Below are positions 24,652 to 34,600 of a stretch of 35,301 nt of DNA, in pieces. The notes beneath the pieces were generated by a model, which was not told the DNA's origin, did no database searches, and saw only the letters and a list, made by a program, of their open reading frames with translations. Source of the DNA: Pseudomonadota bacterium (GTDB taxonomy: Bacteria; Pseudomonadota; Gammaproteobacteria; Pseudomonadales; Pseudomonadaceae); NCBI GenBank assembly GCA_023431055.1, contig JAEYXX010000118.1, positions 1 through 35,301 of the forward strand. The letters run 5' to 3'. Both the position numbers and the translations under genes were made by a program. The stretch's first letter is position 1, and each line of letters starts with the position of its first letter.

Positions 24652-25580
24652 CTATCTGCCGATACTATCGATACTGAGATAGAGCGATAGCCAGGGATGT
24701 TCGGGTTGGCTGGTTTTGCTTTTTTCGATCAAGGATTGCAGGACTCGGAGCGGCATGGTGTCCGACGCCAGATCTTCGATTGCGATGTTCTGCCAACTGC
24801 CTGAACCATCCTTGCCAACCATGTAGGCCAGGATGGTTTTGTCCTGGTTATTCAGGTTCTGATACTCGGGCAAGGTCGGCTCCCGGCTGGGGTCATTGCG
24901 CAGCATCGACGCCGCATAGGCCTCCAGTTCGGCTGCTGGCGGCCAGTTTCTCCAGGCCTTCTCGCCTTCGCTCATGGTGCCGATCAACTGTGCGTCGCGC
25001 AGAAAGGCGGTTACCTGGAACCAAGGGGCGGATTCATCCGTCCTTTGCAGTTTCTCACTCAGCTCATATGTCTCGTTGCGATGCACCAGATCTCGATTGG
25101 TCATTTCCAGAAACGCGACCTGGCGCTCTGCCGTAGTAAACAGCCCTGGGTCATCGAAGGAAATCCTTGAAAGCGCTACTCGATCCAGCGCTGCGAACGG
25201 GTTTTCTGCGGTGCGATTGTTATAGGCCTTCTCCTCACCGTAATGATGACTCAGTAGATAGTTGGCTGCTTGCTGGGCCAGTGTTTGCCGCTCCGGGCTC
25301 AGGTCCTGGGGCATTTCCTTGAGGAAATCGGCATTCTTGCCCCGTGCCTTGATCTGTTGGTGGTTGCTTTCCAGAAACTCGTCGAAGCCAACTGCCGCGC
25401 TGGCAAGGATATCTTCGTGGCTGCGGGAGACAGGGTTACCTTCACGCCCACATCAGTGGCAATGCCCTGTTGGCCAGATGATGATTTGGGTTGATCGACG
25501 TTGCGTTGAACAACGGAGCTTGCTATGCCCGCCTTAAAAGAGCGGTGTGCCAGCAGGCCTTCCACGCTGAAGTTTGTCAT
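24652..25580 (-). pseudogene. Unrecognised protein gene interrupted by a 1-base frameshift
   Basis: Two overlapping frames together encode about 309 residues. The first starts at ATG 25580 with AAAGGA 7 bp upstream (MTNFSVEGLLAHRSFKAGIA) and reads well to DVGVKVTLSP. The second continues at about 25426 as RSHEDILASAAVGFDEFLESNHQQ and onward to the stop at 24652. Upstream of that point the second frame soon meets a stop, and the first frame turns into low-quality sequence after it. Restoring one base in a short C run near 25425-25428 would join them. I do not recognise the family. The C-terminal part is soluble and helical. It could be a real pseudogene or a sequencing error. Confidence 0.7.
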
Positions 25581-25722
25581 TTCCATATCCTTTGGATTCT
25601 TGCTGTTATGCGCGCGCAAAAGTGTCGGGCGCGCGATGTCCGGCTGTGCTCAATTATGTGATCGGCAGCGAGGAATTAGGCTTTAGTGACTGAAGCACTC
25701 TGGATGCGGAGCAGAGACCCAA

Positions 25723-25744
25723 GAGCATGCCGATGAGCATGCTC
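25723..25744. repeat. Short inverted repeat in the gap beside the frameshifted gene
   Basis: GAGCATGC and GCATGCTC pair perfectly around CGATGA. It lies between DUF5064 and the frameshifted gene and could be a terminator for DUF5064 or an operator. No further signal supports either. Confidence 0.4.
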
Positions 25745-25823
25745 GCATTGCCTGGCAGCCCATGAGAGCGTCTCTCTTTAAAAAGCAGATTAGGAGCTCG
25801 GGGCGGCGTTCTTGAGTGATCTT

Positions 25824-25845
25824 CCCGGACTTCATCCGCGGCTAC
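25824..25845. repeat. Degenerate half REP unit
   Basis: CCCGGACTTCATCCGCGGCTAC closely matches the half-unit CCCGGATTTCATCCGGGCTAC at 27248-27268. It ends just past the DUF5064 stop, probably a decayed REP. Confidence 0.55.
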
Positions 25846-25846
25846 T

Positions 25847-26212
25847 TCAGAGCACGTGATCGAGGTTCACCGGTTCGCCCGGTTGGACGTGCAGCTTGTT
25901 GCGGATATCGGCGAACACCTTGTCGTACTCGTCATGGCCGCGCATGACCGGGCTGCAGTTGGGCGGCAGGCCGTGGCGTGCGGCGATGCGGGTGGCGACG
26001 CTGGCGAAGTTGAAGGCGACGTCACGGTGCAGTTCGAAGGCCTCCTCGAAGTGCCTGCCGTCCACGTCACCGACCAGGCGCATATGCAGCATGCTGCCCT
26101 CTGATGCGTCCTGACGTATGTCGTAGTAGAAGTCGACGGAAAAGGAAGGCGCCAGGCGCAAACCTTCCGGGCGGTCCAGATTGTCGCGGTGTAGATGGCC
26201 TGGGGTGAACAT
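25847..26212 (-). CDS. DUF5064 family protein
   Basis: A 121-residue Pseudomonas-restricted protein: MFTPGHLHRDNLDRPEGLRLAPSFSVDFYYDIRQD, then the conserved MLHMRLVGDVDGRHFEEAFELHRDVAFNFASVATRIAARHGLP core. No catalytic motif is evident. It lies 47 bp after arcC on the same strand, with a hairpin between, so it may be the tail of the arc transcript or a separate unit. Function is unknown. Confidence 0.82.
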   Translation of the reverse strand: MFTPGHLHRDNLDRPEGLRLAPSFSVDFYYDIRQDASEGSMLHMRLVGDVDGRHFEEAFELHRDVAFNFASVATRIAARHGLPPNCSPVMRGHDEYDKVFADIRNKLHVQPGEPVNLDHVL

Positions 26213-26234
26213 TGCTGTGCTCCTGCGAGAAGTC

Positions 26235-26254
26235 GGCGAGGCCTGGACCTCGCC
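26235..26254 (-). terminator. Hairpin downstream of arcC
   Basis: GGCGAGG and CCTCGCC pair perfectly (7 bp) around six bases, directly after the arcC stop. It could end or stabilise the arc mRNA. Confidence 0.5.
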
Positions 26255-26259
26255 GCGGA

Positions 26260-27186
26260 TCAGCGGTAGTCGATACCTTCCGTATCCAGACCGATACGGG
26301 TGCCCGAGCTGCCCTGAACGATGGCTTCGATGTTCTCCAGCGAGCCGATCACGGCGGTATTGCCGGTGTTGCGGGCGAACTCGCAGGCGGCCTGCACCTT
26401 GGGCCCCATCGAGCCGGCGGCGAAACCGAGCTTTTCGATTTCGTCAGGGTGGGCGGCGGCGATGGATCTTTGCCCGGGTTTGCCCCACTCGACATAGGCC
26501 GCGTCCACATCGGTGGCGATCACCAGCAGGTCGGCGTTGAGCTGTTCGGCCAGCAGGGCCGAGCAGAGGTCCTTGTCGATCACCGCTTCGACGCCACGCA
26601 GCTGATTGCCGTCGTACATGGTCGGGATGCCGCCGCCACCAGCGCAGATCACCACGCTGCCTTTTTCCAGCAACCACTTGATCGGGCGGATCTCGAAGAT
26701 GCGCTGCGGTCTTGGGCTGGCCACCACGCGGCGAAACTTGTCGCCGTCCGGGGCGATATTCCAGCCTTTCTCGGCGGCCAGGCGTTCGGCCTCTGCCTGG
26801 GTGTAGACCGGGCCGATGGGCTTGGTGGGTTTCTTGAAGGCCGGATCGCCACTGTCCACCTCGACCTGGGTGAGGATGGTGGCGAAGGGCACTTCGAAAG
26901 GCAGCAGGTTGCCCAGCTCCTGTTCGATCATGTAACCGATCATGCCTTCTGTCTCGGCGCCGAGCACGTCCAGCGGGTAGGGGTTGGCGGCGTCATAGGC
27001 GTTGCCCTGCAGGGCCAGCAGGCCGACCTGCGGGCCGTTGCCGTGGGCGATTACTAGCTCGTTGCCGGGCGCCACCTTGGCGATCTGCCGGCAAGCGGTA
27101 CGTACGTTCTCACGTTGGTTTTCCGCGGTCATGGCTTCACCGCGGCGAAGCAGGGCATTGCCGCCCAGGGCGATGACGAGTCGCAT
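26260..27186 (-). CDS. arcC: Carbamate kinase (catabolic)
   Basis: A 308-residue amino-acid-kinase family enzyme that converts carbamoyl phosphate and ADP to ATP, the energy-yielding step of the arginine deiminase pathway. It begins [30 protein letters not shown] and [13 protein letters not shown] are substrate- and nucleotide-site segments, and [27 protein letters not shown] lies near the C-terminus. AAGGAG precedes the ATG. It is the last gene of arcDABC, separated from arcB by a 244-bp gap full of repeats. Confidence 0.97.
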   Translation of the reverse strand: MRLVIALGGNALLRRGEAMTAENQRENVRTACRQIAKVAPGNELVIAHGNGPQVGLLALQGNAYDAANPYPLDVLGAETEGMIGYMIEQELGNLLPFEVPFATILTQVEVDSGDPAFKKPTKPIGPVYTQAEAERLAAEKGWNIAPDGDKFRRVVASPRPQRIFEIRPIKWLLEKGSVVICAGGGGIPTMYDGNQLRGVEAVIDKDLCSALLAEQLNADLLVIATDVDAAYVEWGKPGQRSIAAAHPDEIEKLGFAAGSMGPKVQAACEFARNTGNTAVIGSLENIEAIVQGSSGTRIGLDTEGIDYR

Positions 27187-27208
27187 GCTGTTCTCCTTGT
27201 TCGTGTTC

Positions 27209-27268
27209 GTAGCCCGGATGCAATCCGGGGTAGTGGAACAGGTCGTTCCCGGATTTCATCCGGGCTAC
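27209..27268. repeat. REP pair between arcB and arcC
   Basis: Two inverted half-units: GTAGCCCGGATGCAATCCGGG at 27209-27229 and CCCGGATTTCATCCGGGCTAC at 27248-27268. Outer GTAGCCCGGATG pairs with CATCCGGGCTAC. Each half also folds by itself. It lies in the arc transcript between arcB and arcC. Confidence 0.85.
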
Positions 27269-27276
27269 GGGCGGCC

Positions 27277-27431
27277 AGAACCGGCTTAAAGTCTTGCGAG
27301 CTAGAGCAATGCAAGGCAAAAACAGGAGAGGAACGGTCGGAGTCGCGGGCGACTGTACTTTTGTACATGAGCATTCCGATCCTGTTTTTAACGCAGCAGT
27401 GCCGACGCGCAGCAGACTTTCAGTCGGTTCT
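27277..27431 (-). repeat. Self-complementary dispersed element, copy C (inverted)
   Basis: The ends AGAACCGGCTTAAAGTCT and AGACTTTCAGTCGGTTCT pair with two mismatches in 18. Read on the minus strand it matches copy A closely (GCTGCGCGTCGGC, CTGCTGCGTTAAAAAC, GCGACTCCGACCG, CCTGTTTTTGCCTTGCAT, GCTCTAGCTCGC). The tip is TGTAC/GTACA in place of TTTAC/GTAAA, a paired change. The element abuts the arcB stop codon. Confidence 0.75.
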
Positions 27432-28441
27432 CAGATGTCAGCCAGTGTCGCGACCAATATCGCCTTGATCGTGTGCATGCGGTTTTCCGCCTGCTCGAAG
27501 GCGATGTTCCAGGGCGACTCGAAGACGTCTTCGGTGACCTCGATGCCGTTGGCCAGGTGCGGGTACTTCTCCGCGATCTGCTTGCCAACCTTGGTCTCGC
27601 TGTTGTGGAAGGCGGGCAGGCAGTGCATGAATTTCACCCGCGGATTACCGGCGGCCTTCATGATCTCGGCGTTGACCTGATAGGGCAGCAGTTCCTGGAT
27701 GCGCTCGCCCCAGGCCTCGACCGGCTCACCCATGGAAACCCAGACGTCGGTGTGAACGAAGTCCACGCCCTTGACCGCTTCCTTCGGATCTTCGGTGAGC
27801 AGGATGCGTGCGCCGCTTTCCTCGGCGAACTGTTTGCACGCAGCGACATGTTCGTCGCTCGGCCAGAGCGCCTTGGGCGCGGCGATGCGCACGTCCATGC
27901 CGAGCTTGGCGCCGATCAGCAGCAGCGAGTTACCCATGTTGTTGCGCGCGTCACCGAGGTAGGCGTAGGCGATGTCGTGTAGCGGCTTGTCGCTGTGTTC
28001 GCGCATGGTCAGTACGTCAGCGAGCATCTGCGTAGGGTGGTATTCGTCGGTCAGGCCGTTGAACACCGGTACGCCAGCGTAGGTAGCCAGTTCCTCGACG
28101 ATTTCCTGCTTGAAGCCGCGGTACTCGATGGCGTCGTACATGCGCCCGAGCACGCGGGCGGTGTCCTTCATCGATTCCTTGTGGCCGATCTGCGAGGAGC
28201 CCGGGTCGATATAGGTGACGTTGGCGCCCTGGTCATACGCGGCGACCTCGAAGGCGCAGCGGGTGCGGGTGGAGGTCTTCTCGAAGATCAGCGCGATGTT
28301 CTTGCGCTTGAGGTGCTGCTGCTCGGTGCCGGTGTACTTGGCGCGCTTGAGGTCGCGCGACAGGTCGAGCAGGTAGCGCAGCTCGCGGGTGCTGTGGTGC
28401 ATCAGGCTGAGCAGGTGGCGGTTGTGCATGTTGAACGCCAT
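27431..28441 (-). CDS. arcB: Ornithine carbamoyltransferase, catabolic
   Basis: A 336-residue enzyme splitting citrulline with phosphate to ornithine and carbamoyl phosphate. The carbamoyl-phosphate site is [20 protein letters not shown] (STRTR at 57-61), with [12 protein letters not shown] near 135 and the ornithine/catalytic motif MHCLPAFH near 273. Length and the N-terminus [21 protein letters not shown] match catabolic ArcB rather than anabolic ArgF, and so does the neighbourhood. GGAGA precedes the ATG. Confidence 0.97.
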   Translation of the reverse strand: MAFNMHNRHLLSLMHHSTRELRYLLDLSRDLKRAKYTGTEQQHLKRKNIALIFEKTSTRTRCAFEVAAYDQGANVTYIDPGSSQIGHKESMKDTARVLGRMYDAIEYRGFKQEIVEELATYAGVPVFNGLTDEYHPTQMLADVLTMREHSDKPLHDIAYAYLGDARNNMGNSLLLIGAKLGMDVRIAAPKALWPSDEHVAACKQFAEESGARILLTEDPKEAVKGVDFVHTDVWVSMGEPVEAWGERIQELLPYQVNAEIMKAAGNPRVKFMHCLPAFHNSETKVGKQIAEKYPHLANGIEVTEDVFESPWNIAFEQAENRMHTIKAILVATLADI

Positions 28442-28493
28442 GGTTCGTTCTCCGTTGAGAATGCTGTGCGAGGGACGCCCCTCAGCCCCGGCA

Positions 28494-28512
28494 CCTCTCC
28501 CGGGGGGAGAGG
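28494..28512. repeat. Hairpin between arcA and arcB
   Basis: CCTCTCC and GGAGAGG pair around CGGGG. It lies in the 83-bp arcA-arcB gap and could be a processing or stability element of the arc mRNA. P. aeruginosa arc mRNA is known to be processed into segments. Confidence 0.45.
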
Positions 28513-28524
28513 GGGGCTTGGTGA

Positions 28525-29775
28525 TCAGTAGTCGATAGGGTCGCGGATGATCGGGCAGGTCATGCAGTGGCCGCCGCCGCGGCCGCGCCCCAGTTCGCTG
28601 GCGCTGATGGTGATGACCTCGACGCCGGCCTTGCGCAGCAGGGTGTTGGTGTAGGTGTTACGGTCGTAGCCGATCACCACGCCCGGCTCCAGGCAGACCA
28701 CGTTGTTGCCGTCGTCCCACTGCTCGCGCTCGGCCTCGTAGGCGTCGCCACCAGTTTCCACCACGCGCAGCTTCTTCAGGTTGAGGGATTCGGCGACCAC
28801 GTCGACGAAGGGTTTGTCCTCGCGGCGTACGTCGATGCCGCCGGGGCGGCTTTCGTCCGGGCGCAGGATGAAGGGCACGATGGAGTTGGCCACCTCCGGG
28901 AAGATGGTCACCAGGTCGCGGTCGCAGAAGCTGAACACGGTGTCCAGGTGCATGGCCGCACGGGAGCGGCCTAGGCCGGCAACGATGACCTTGTCTGCCG
29001 CGCCCTTGGCGAACAGCGCACGGGCCACCTGACCGATGGCCTGGTGCGAGGTGCGCTCGCCCATGCCGATCAGCACGGTGCCGTTGCCAATGGGCATCAC
29101 GTCGCCGCCTTCCAGGGTGGCCGAGCCGTGATCCTTGTCCGGGTCGCCGTACCAGATCTCGAATTGCTCATTGGCGAAGTCGGGGTGGTGCTTGTAGATC
29201 GCGGTGGTAAGCAGGGTTTCCTGACGGCGTGCCGGCCAGTACATCGGGTTGAGGGTGACGCCGCCATAGATCCAGCAAGTGGTGTCGCGAGTGAACTGGG
29301 TGTTGGGCAGCGGCGGGAAGATGAAGCTGGCTTCGCCCAGATAGGCGTTGAACATCTTCGCCGCCTCGGAATCCTTGTGCCTGGCCAGGTCGGCGCCGGA
29401 TACTCCACCGATCAGGAACTCGGCGATGCGCCGAGGCTCCAGGCCTTCGATAAAGGAACGCACTTCGTTCTGCAGGCCGAGGCCGACGCTGTTGGGGGTG
29501 ATCTTGCGGTCGAGAATCCACTTCAGCGCGTGAGGATCGCTGACCGTCTCTTCCAGCAGGTTGTGCATCTCCACGACTTCCACGCCGCGTTCGCGCATCT
29601 TGGTCATGAAGTCGAAATGGTCGCGTTTGGCCTGGGAGACCCAGATCACGTCATCGAACAGCAGTTCGTCGCAGTTGGCGGGGGTCAGGCGCAGATGCGC
29701 GAGGCCCGGCGAGCAGACCATCACCTTGTGCAGTTTGCCGGCTTCGGAATGAACGCCGAGGGGCTTCTTGGACAT
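28525..29775 (-). CDS. arcA: Arginine deiminase
   Basis: A 416-residue enzyme hydrolysing arginine to citrulline and ammonia. The nucleophile Cys404 lies in [18 protein letters not shown], with His and Asp partners in [16 protein letters not shown] and the Asp in [12 protein letters not shown]. The start [32 protein letters not shown] is typical. A GAAGGAG ribosome site precedes it. First enzyme of the anaerobic arginine pathway, cytoplasmic. Confidence 0.98.
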   Translation of the reverse strand: MSKKPLGVHSEAGKLHKVMVCSPGLAHLRLTPANCDELLFDDVIWVSQAKRDHFDFMTKMRERGVEVVEMHNLLEETVSDPHALKWILDRKITPNSVGLGLQNEVRSFIEGLEPRRIAEFLIGGVSGADLARHKDSEAAKMFNAYLGEASFIFPPLPNTQFTRDTTCWIYGGVTLNPMYWPARRQETLLTTAIYKHHPDFANEQFEIWYGDPDKDHGSATLEGGDVMPIGNGTVLIGMGERTSHQAIGQVARALFAKGAADKVIVAGLGRSRAAMHLDTVFSFCDRDLVTIFPEVANSIVPFILRPDESRPGGIDVRREDKPFVDVVAESLNLKKLRVVETGGDAYEAEREQWDDGNNVVCLEPGVVIGYDRNTYTNTLLRKAGVEVITISASELGRGRGGGHCMTCPIIRDPIDY

Positions 29776-29847
29776 GTCGAACTCCTTCTCGTAGAGCGAT
29801 TTTCAGGCTTGCCAGCGACCCGTTGCGGGCCGTGCATGGCAGTTGGC

Positions 29848-31275
29848 CTAGAGACTCAGGAAGCCGTCATACAGCCCGTAGGCGGCAATGGCGGCACCGA
29901 TCAGCACGGCGACGAAAATCAGTTTTTCCAGGCCGGTGAAAATGGGCTGCCCCAGTTCGCGCTTGGCCTTGGCGAAGAGGATTGCGCCAGGGGCATAGAG
30001 CAGCGCCGAGAGCAGCAGGTATTGCACGCCAGCGGCATACACCAGCCACAGCGCGTACAGGGTGGAGATGCCTGCGATCAGCAGATCCTTGTTGCGCTCG
30101 CCAGCGGCGTGCTCGTAGGTCTCGCCACGTACCGCCAGCAATACCGCGTAGGCGCTCGACCAGAAGTACGGCACCAGGATCATCGAGGTGGCCAGGTACA
30201 GCAGGCTGAGGTAGGTGGAGGCGTTGAACAGGGTGATGATCAGAAACAGCTGGATCAGCCCGTTGGACAGCCACAGCGCATTGGCCGGAACGTGGTTGGC
30301 GTTCTCCTTGCGCAGGAACGCCGGCATGGTGTGATCGCGCGCACTGGCGAAGAGAATCTCCGCGCACAGTAGGGTCCAAGACAGCAAGGCACCGGCCAGC
30401 GAGACGATCAGGCCGATGGAGATCAACTGTGCGCCCCAAGGGCCGACCACCTGTTCCAGCACGCCGGCCATGGACGGGTTTTTCAGCCCGGCCAGTTCGG
30501 CCTGGGCGAGGATGCCCTGGCTGAGCACGTTGACCAGCACCAGCAGCAGGAGCACGCCGACGAAGCCGATCACCGTGGCCTTGCCGACATCGCTGCGCTT
30601 CTCGGCACGGGCCGAGAAGATGCTCGCCCCCTCGATGCCGATGAACACCCAGACGGTGACCAGCATCATGTTGCGCACCTGATCCATCACGCTGCCCAGT
30701 TCGCTGTTGCCACGGCCCCAGAAGTCCGCGGTGAACACGTCCAGCTTGAAGGCGATGGCGGCGATGACGATGAACAGCGCCAGCGGCAGCATCTTGGCGA
30801 TGGTGGTCACGGTGTTGATGAAGGCCGCTTCCCTGATCCCGCGCAGCACCAGAAAGTGCAGCAGCCACAGCAGCAGCGAGGCGCCGATCACCGCCGGCAG
30901 GGTGTTGCCTTCGCCGAATACCGGGAAGAAGTAACCCAGGGTGGAAAACAGCAGCACCATGTAGCTGACGTTGCCGATCCAGGCACTGATCCAGTAGCCC
31001 CAGGCCGAGGAGAAACCCATGTAATCGCCGAAACCGGCCTTGGCGTAGGCGTAGACACCACCGTCGAGTTCGGGTTTGCGATTGGCCAGGGTCTGGAAGA
31101 CGAAGGCCAGGGTAAGCATGCCGACCCCGGTGATCAGCCAGCCGATCAGGGTAGCGCCGGCACTGGCGCTGGCGGCGATGTTTTGCGGTAGCGAGAAAAT
31201 ACCGCCGCCGACCATGGAGCCCACCACCAGCGCGATCAGCGCGCCGAGGCGGAGTTTTTGCGTCGAGTCAGACAT
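29848..31275 (-). CDS. arcD: Arginine/ornithine antiporter
   Basis: A 475-residue APC-superfamily transporter with about 12-13 membrane helices. The first helix segment LGALIALVVGSMVGGGIFSLPQNIA contains the G-S-M-V-GGGIF unwound substrate site, followed by GVYAYAKAGFGDYMGFSSAWGYWISAWIGNVSY. It exchanges external arginine for ornithine. The ribosome site AAGGAGG is the strongest in the window. As first gene of arcDABC it lies directly downstream of the predicted Anr-controlled promoter. Confidence 0.96.
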   Translation of the reverse strand: MSDSTQKLRLGALIALVVGSMVGGGIFSLPQNIAASASAGATLIGWLITGVGMLTLAFVFQTLANRKPELDGGVYAYAKAGFGDYMGFSSAWGYWISAWIGNVSYMVLLFSTLGYFFPVFGEGNTLPAVIGASLLLWLLHFLVLRGIREAAFINTVTTIAKMLPLALFIVIAAIAFKLDVFTADFWGRGNSELGSVMDQVRNMMLVTVWVFIGIEGASIFSARAEKRSDVGKATVIGFVGVLLLLVLVNVLSQGILAQAELAGLKNPSMAGVLEQVVGPWGAQLISIGLIVSLAGALLSWTLLCAEILFASARDHTMPAFLRKENANHVPANALWLSNGLIQLFLIITLFNASTYLSLLYLATSMILVPYFWSSAYAVLLAVRGETYEHAAGERNKDLLIAGISTLYALWLVYAAGVQYLLLSALLYAPGAILFAKAKRELGQPIFTGLEKLIFVAVLIGAAIAAYGLYDGFLSL

Positions 31276-31338
31276 CTCAATTACCTCCTTGTCACAGCGG
31301 GACTTGGGTATTGAGCGCGTTTGGCGAGCACTGCATCC

Positions 31339-31352
31339 TGACCTGAATCAAT
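31339..31352 (-). promoter_or_regulatory. Candidate Anr box upstream of arcD
   Basis: On the minus strand TTGATTCAGGTCAG has half-sites TTGAT and GTCAG separated by four bases, close to the FNR/Anr consensus TTGAT-N4-ATCAA. It is centred 70 bp upstream of the arcD ATG, which fits activation at about -41.5 with a short leader. Known arc operons in Pseudomonas are activated by Anr under oxygen limitation and by ArgR with arginine. Confidence 0.6.
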
Positions 31353-31631
31353 AGGCCGGGATTCGTCAACGCACATCCATTCCTTAAGCGTTGTCGAGCC
31401 CCTGACAAGCATCAGGACTGCAGCTCAGACTGACACCATAGTCGGAACCTTCCGTTACGCAATGATGGCAGTTGAGATGGATATCGATGAGGGAGGGAAA
31501 TGGGCGGGGCGTTTGGCCCCGCTCGAAGCGCTGGCCGGGTAGGCTGGCGCAGACCCGAAGGTCAAGAGGAGATGGCACGGCGCCGGGCGGGTAGCCCCTG
31601 CAGGCAGTTGCGCCGTGTGACTACAGCATGC
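31353..31631. other. Intergenic region between arcD promoter and putA terminator
   Basis: About 280 bp without a convincing gene. A 64-codon minus-strand frame (31384-31578) lacks a clear ribosome site and family match. CACGGCGC/GCGCCGTG (about 31577-31618) could pair across a long loop. Some of this DNA may hold ArgR sites, which I cannot delimit. Confidence 0.35.
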
Positions 31632-31660
31632 CGTGGAAAGCTTTCAGCCAGCTTTCCACG
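31632..31660 (-). terminator. Strong hairpin downstream of putA
   Basis: CGTGGAAAGCT and AGCTTTCCACG pair perfectly over 11 bp around TTCAGCC, 15 bp beyond the putA stop. It is probably its terminator, although no long T-run follows. Confidence 0.7.
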
Positions 31661-31675
31661 AGATGACAGCGGCGT

Positions 31676-34600
31676 TTAGCCGATGGTCATCAGGCTGGCG
31701 TTGCCGCCAGCCGCAGCGGTGTTGACGCTCAGGGCGTGCTCGATCAGCAGGCGTTCCAGCGGGATATCGGTCTCGCCCTTGTTCAGCCCGTGCACACCGA
31801 CGATGGCGCCCTGGCGCTGCGCCGCCTGCTCGCTGACTGCGCGCAGTTGGTCGGAATCACCGTGATGCAGGATGGCGTCCAGCTCCACGTCGATGCTGTT
31901 CCAGTCAGCCACCAGCTGGATGTGCTTCTGCACCTCCTTAGGCAGTTCGGCGTACAGCGCGCGCTGGCTTTCCAGCCAGATCGCCCGGCTGCCGATCGCC
32001 AAGGTGGCGGCCAGCTGCGCCAGCAGGTCGCTGCGCTCGTCGGCCAGGTTCAGCACGCGCTCGCGCGGCAGCAGGGTGTAGCTGTTGCGCTCGCCGGTCG
32101 GGCCGCTCAGCACGTGGCTGCTGTAGCTTTGCGACAGGCGGCGGTACTGCTCGAACAGCGCGGCGATGGCTGGCTCCTGCTTGCCTGCCCATTCGGCGAA
32201 GGCGCTACGCACCTTGTCCAGCTCGCTCGGTGCCGGCAGTGTCTGCACCTCGGCCTGTTGCAGATACTGGGCGACGGCCTCCTGCGGGCGGGTCGACAGC
32301 AGGCGATAGAGGTATAGCGGGCCGCCGGCTTTCGGGCCGGTGCCTGAAAGGCCTTCACCACCGAACGGCTGCACGCCGACCACGGCGCCGACCATGTTGC
32401 GGTTGACGTACAGGTTGCCGACCTTGGCGGTGCCGACCACCTGGGCGATGGTCTCATCGATGCGCGTGTGCACGCCGAGGGTCAGGCCGTAGCCGCTGTC
32501 GTTGATCTGCTGCAGCAGCTTGCCCAGATCGGCGCGCTGGTAGCGCACCACGTGCAGTACCGGACCGAAGATCTCGCGCTTCATTTCGTCGAAGCTGTCC
32601 AGCTCGATCAGGGTCGGCACGACGAAGGTGCCGCGCTTGATCTCGTCACCGTTGACGCGCGCCAGTTGAGTGACCTTGCGGCCTTTCTCGCGCAGCTTGG
32701 CAATATGGGTTTCGATGCCAGCCTTGGCTTCGGCGTCGATCACCGGGCCGATGTCGGTGTTCAGGCGCTCCGGGTTGCCCAGGCTGTATTCGGCCATGGC
32801 GCCCTTGAGCATGGTCAGCACGCGGTCGGCCACGTCGTCCTGCACGCACAGCACGCGCAGCGCCGAGCAGCGCTGGCCGGCGCTGTCGAAGGCAGAGGCG
32901 ACGACGTCCATTACCACCTGCTCGGTCAGCGCCGAGGAATCGACGATCATGGCGTTGAGGCCGCCGGTTTCGGCGATCAGCGGAATTGTGCGGCCCTGGG
33001 CATCCAGGCGACCGGCGATGTTGCGCTGGAGGATGCCGGCCACTTCGGTGGAACCGGTGAACATCACGCCACGCACGCGCTCGTCACCGACCAGGCGCGC
33101 ACCAACGGTTTCGCCACGACCCGGCAGCAGCTGTACGGCGCCGGCCGGCACGCCGGCCTCGCGCAGGATGCGCACGGCCTGGGCGGCGATCAGCGGGGTC
33201 TGTTCGGCCGGCTTGGCCAGCACGGTATTGCCGGCGGCCAGTGCGGCGCAGACCTGGCCGGTGAAGATTGCCAGGGGAAAGTTCCACGGGCTGATGCACA
33301 CCACCGGGCCCAGCGGGCGGTGGCTGTCGTTGCTGAAGCTGCGTGCCTGAATGGCGTAGTAGCGGAGGAAGTCCACCGCCTCGCGCACTTCGGCGATGGC
33401 GTTGGCGAAGGTCTTGCCGGACTCGCGCACCAGCAGGCCCATCAGCTGTTGCAGCTCGGCTTCCATCAGGTCGGCGGCGCGTTCCAGCACGGCGGCGCGT
33501 TCGGTTGGTTGGGTGGACTGCCAGATTGGCCCGCTGGAAATGGCGCAGAGCAGGGCGCTATCGACGTCCTGAATGCTGGCTTCGCGCACATGGCCGACCA
33601 GGTCGCGATGATCGGCCGGGTTGCGCACCGGCTCCGGCTCGCCCGGATTGGCGCCATCGCAACCGAGCATTGGCTCGGCCAGGTAGCTGTGGTTGACGGT
33701 CGACAGCAGCGCCGAGGACAGCGAGCCGAGGCGGTGTTCGTTGGCCAGGTCGAGGCCGGCGGAGTTGACCCGCTGCTTGCCGTACAGATCACGCGGCAGC
33801 GGGATGCGCGGGTGCGGCAGGCCGACGGTGCCTTCCTGCGCAGCCATCTGCTCGACCTGTTGCACCGGATCGAGTACGAGGTCTTTTAGCGAGATGCTGT
33901 GGTCGGCGATGCGGTTGACGAAGCTGGTGTTGGCGCCGTTTTCCAGCAGGCGACGTACCAGGTAGGCCAGCAGGGTTTCATGGCTGCCGACCGGGGCGTA
34001 GATGCGGCACGGGCGGTTCAGCTTGCCATCGGCGATCTTGCCGACCACTTGCTCGTACAGCGGCTCGCCCATGCCGTGCAGGCACTGGAACTCGTACTGG
34101 CCCGGGTAGTAGTTCTGCCCGGCCAGGTGGTAGATGGCCGACAGCGAGTGGGCGTTGTGCGTGGCGAACTGCGGGTAGATGGCTTCCGGCGCGGCCAGCA
34201 GTTTGCGTGCGCAGGCGATGTAAGAGACGTCGGTGTACGGCTTGCGGGTGTACACCGGGTAGCCTTCCAGGCCACCCACCTGGGCCAGCTTGATCTCGCT
34301 GTCCCAGTAGGCGCCCTTGACCAGGCGGATCATCAGGCGGTGGCGGCTGCGCTTGGCCAGGTCGATGACGTAGTCGATCACGTACGGGCAGCGCTTCTGG
34401 TAAGCCTGGATGACGAAGCCGATGCCGTTCCAGCCGGCCAGGCTCGGCTCGAAGCACAGGCGCTCGAGCAGATCCAGCGACAGCTCCAGGCGGTCGGCTT
34501 CCTCGGCGTCGATGTTGATGCCGATGTCGTACTGCTTGGCCAGTTGGGTCAGGCCCAGCAGGGTCGGGTACAGCTCGTCCATCACGCGCTCGTACTGGGC

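Noticed and set aside
31384..31578. Small 64-codon gene between arcD and putA
   Set aside because: No ribosome site, no family match, and unremarkable composition in a probable regulatory region.
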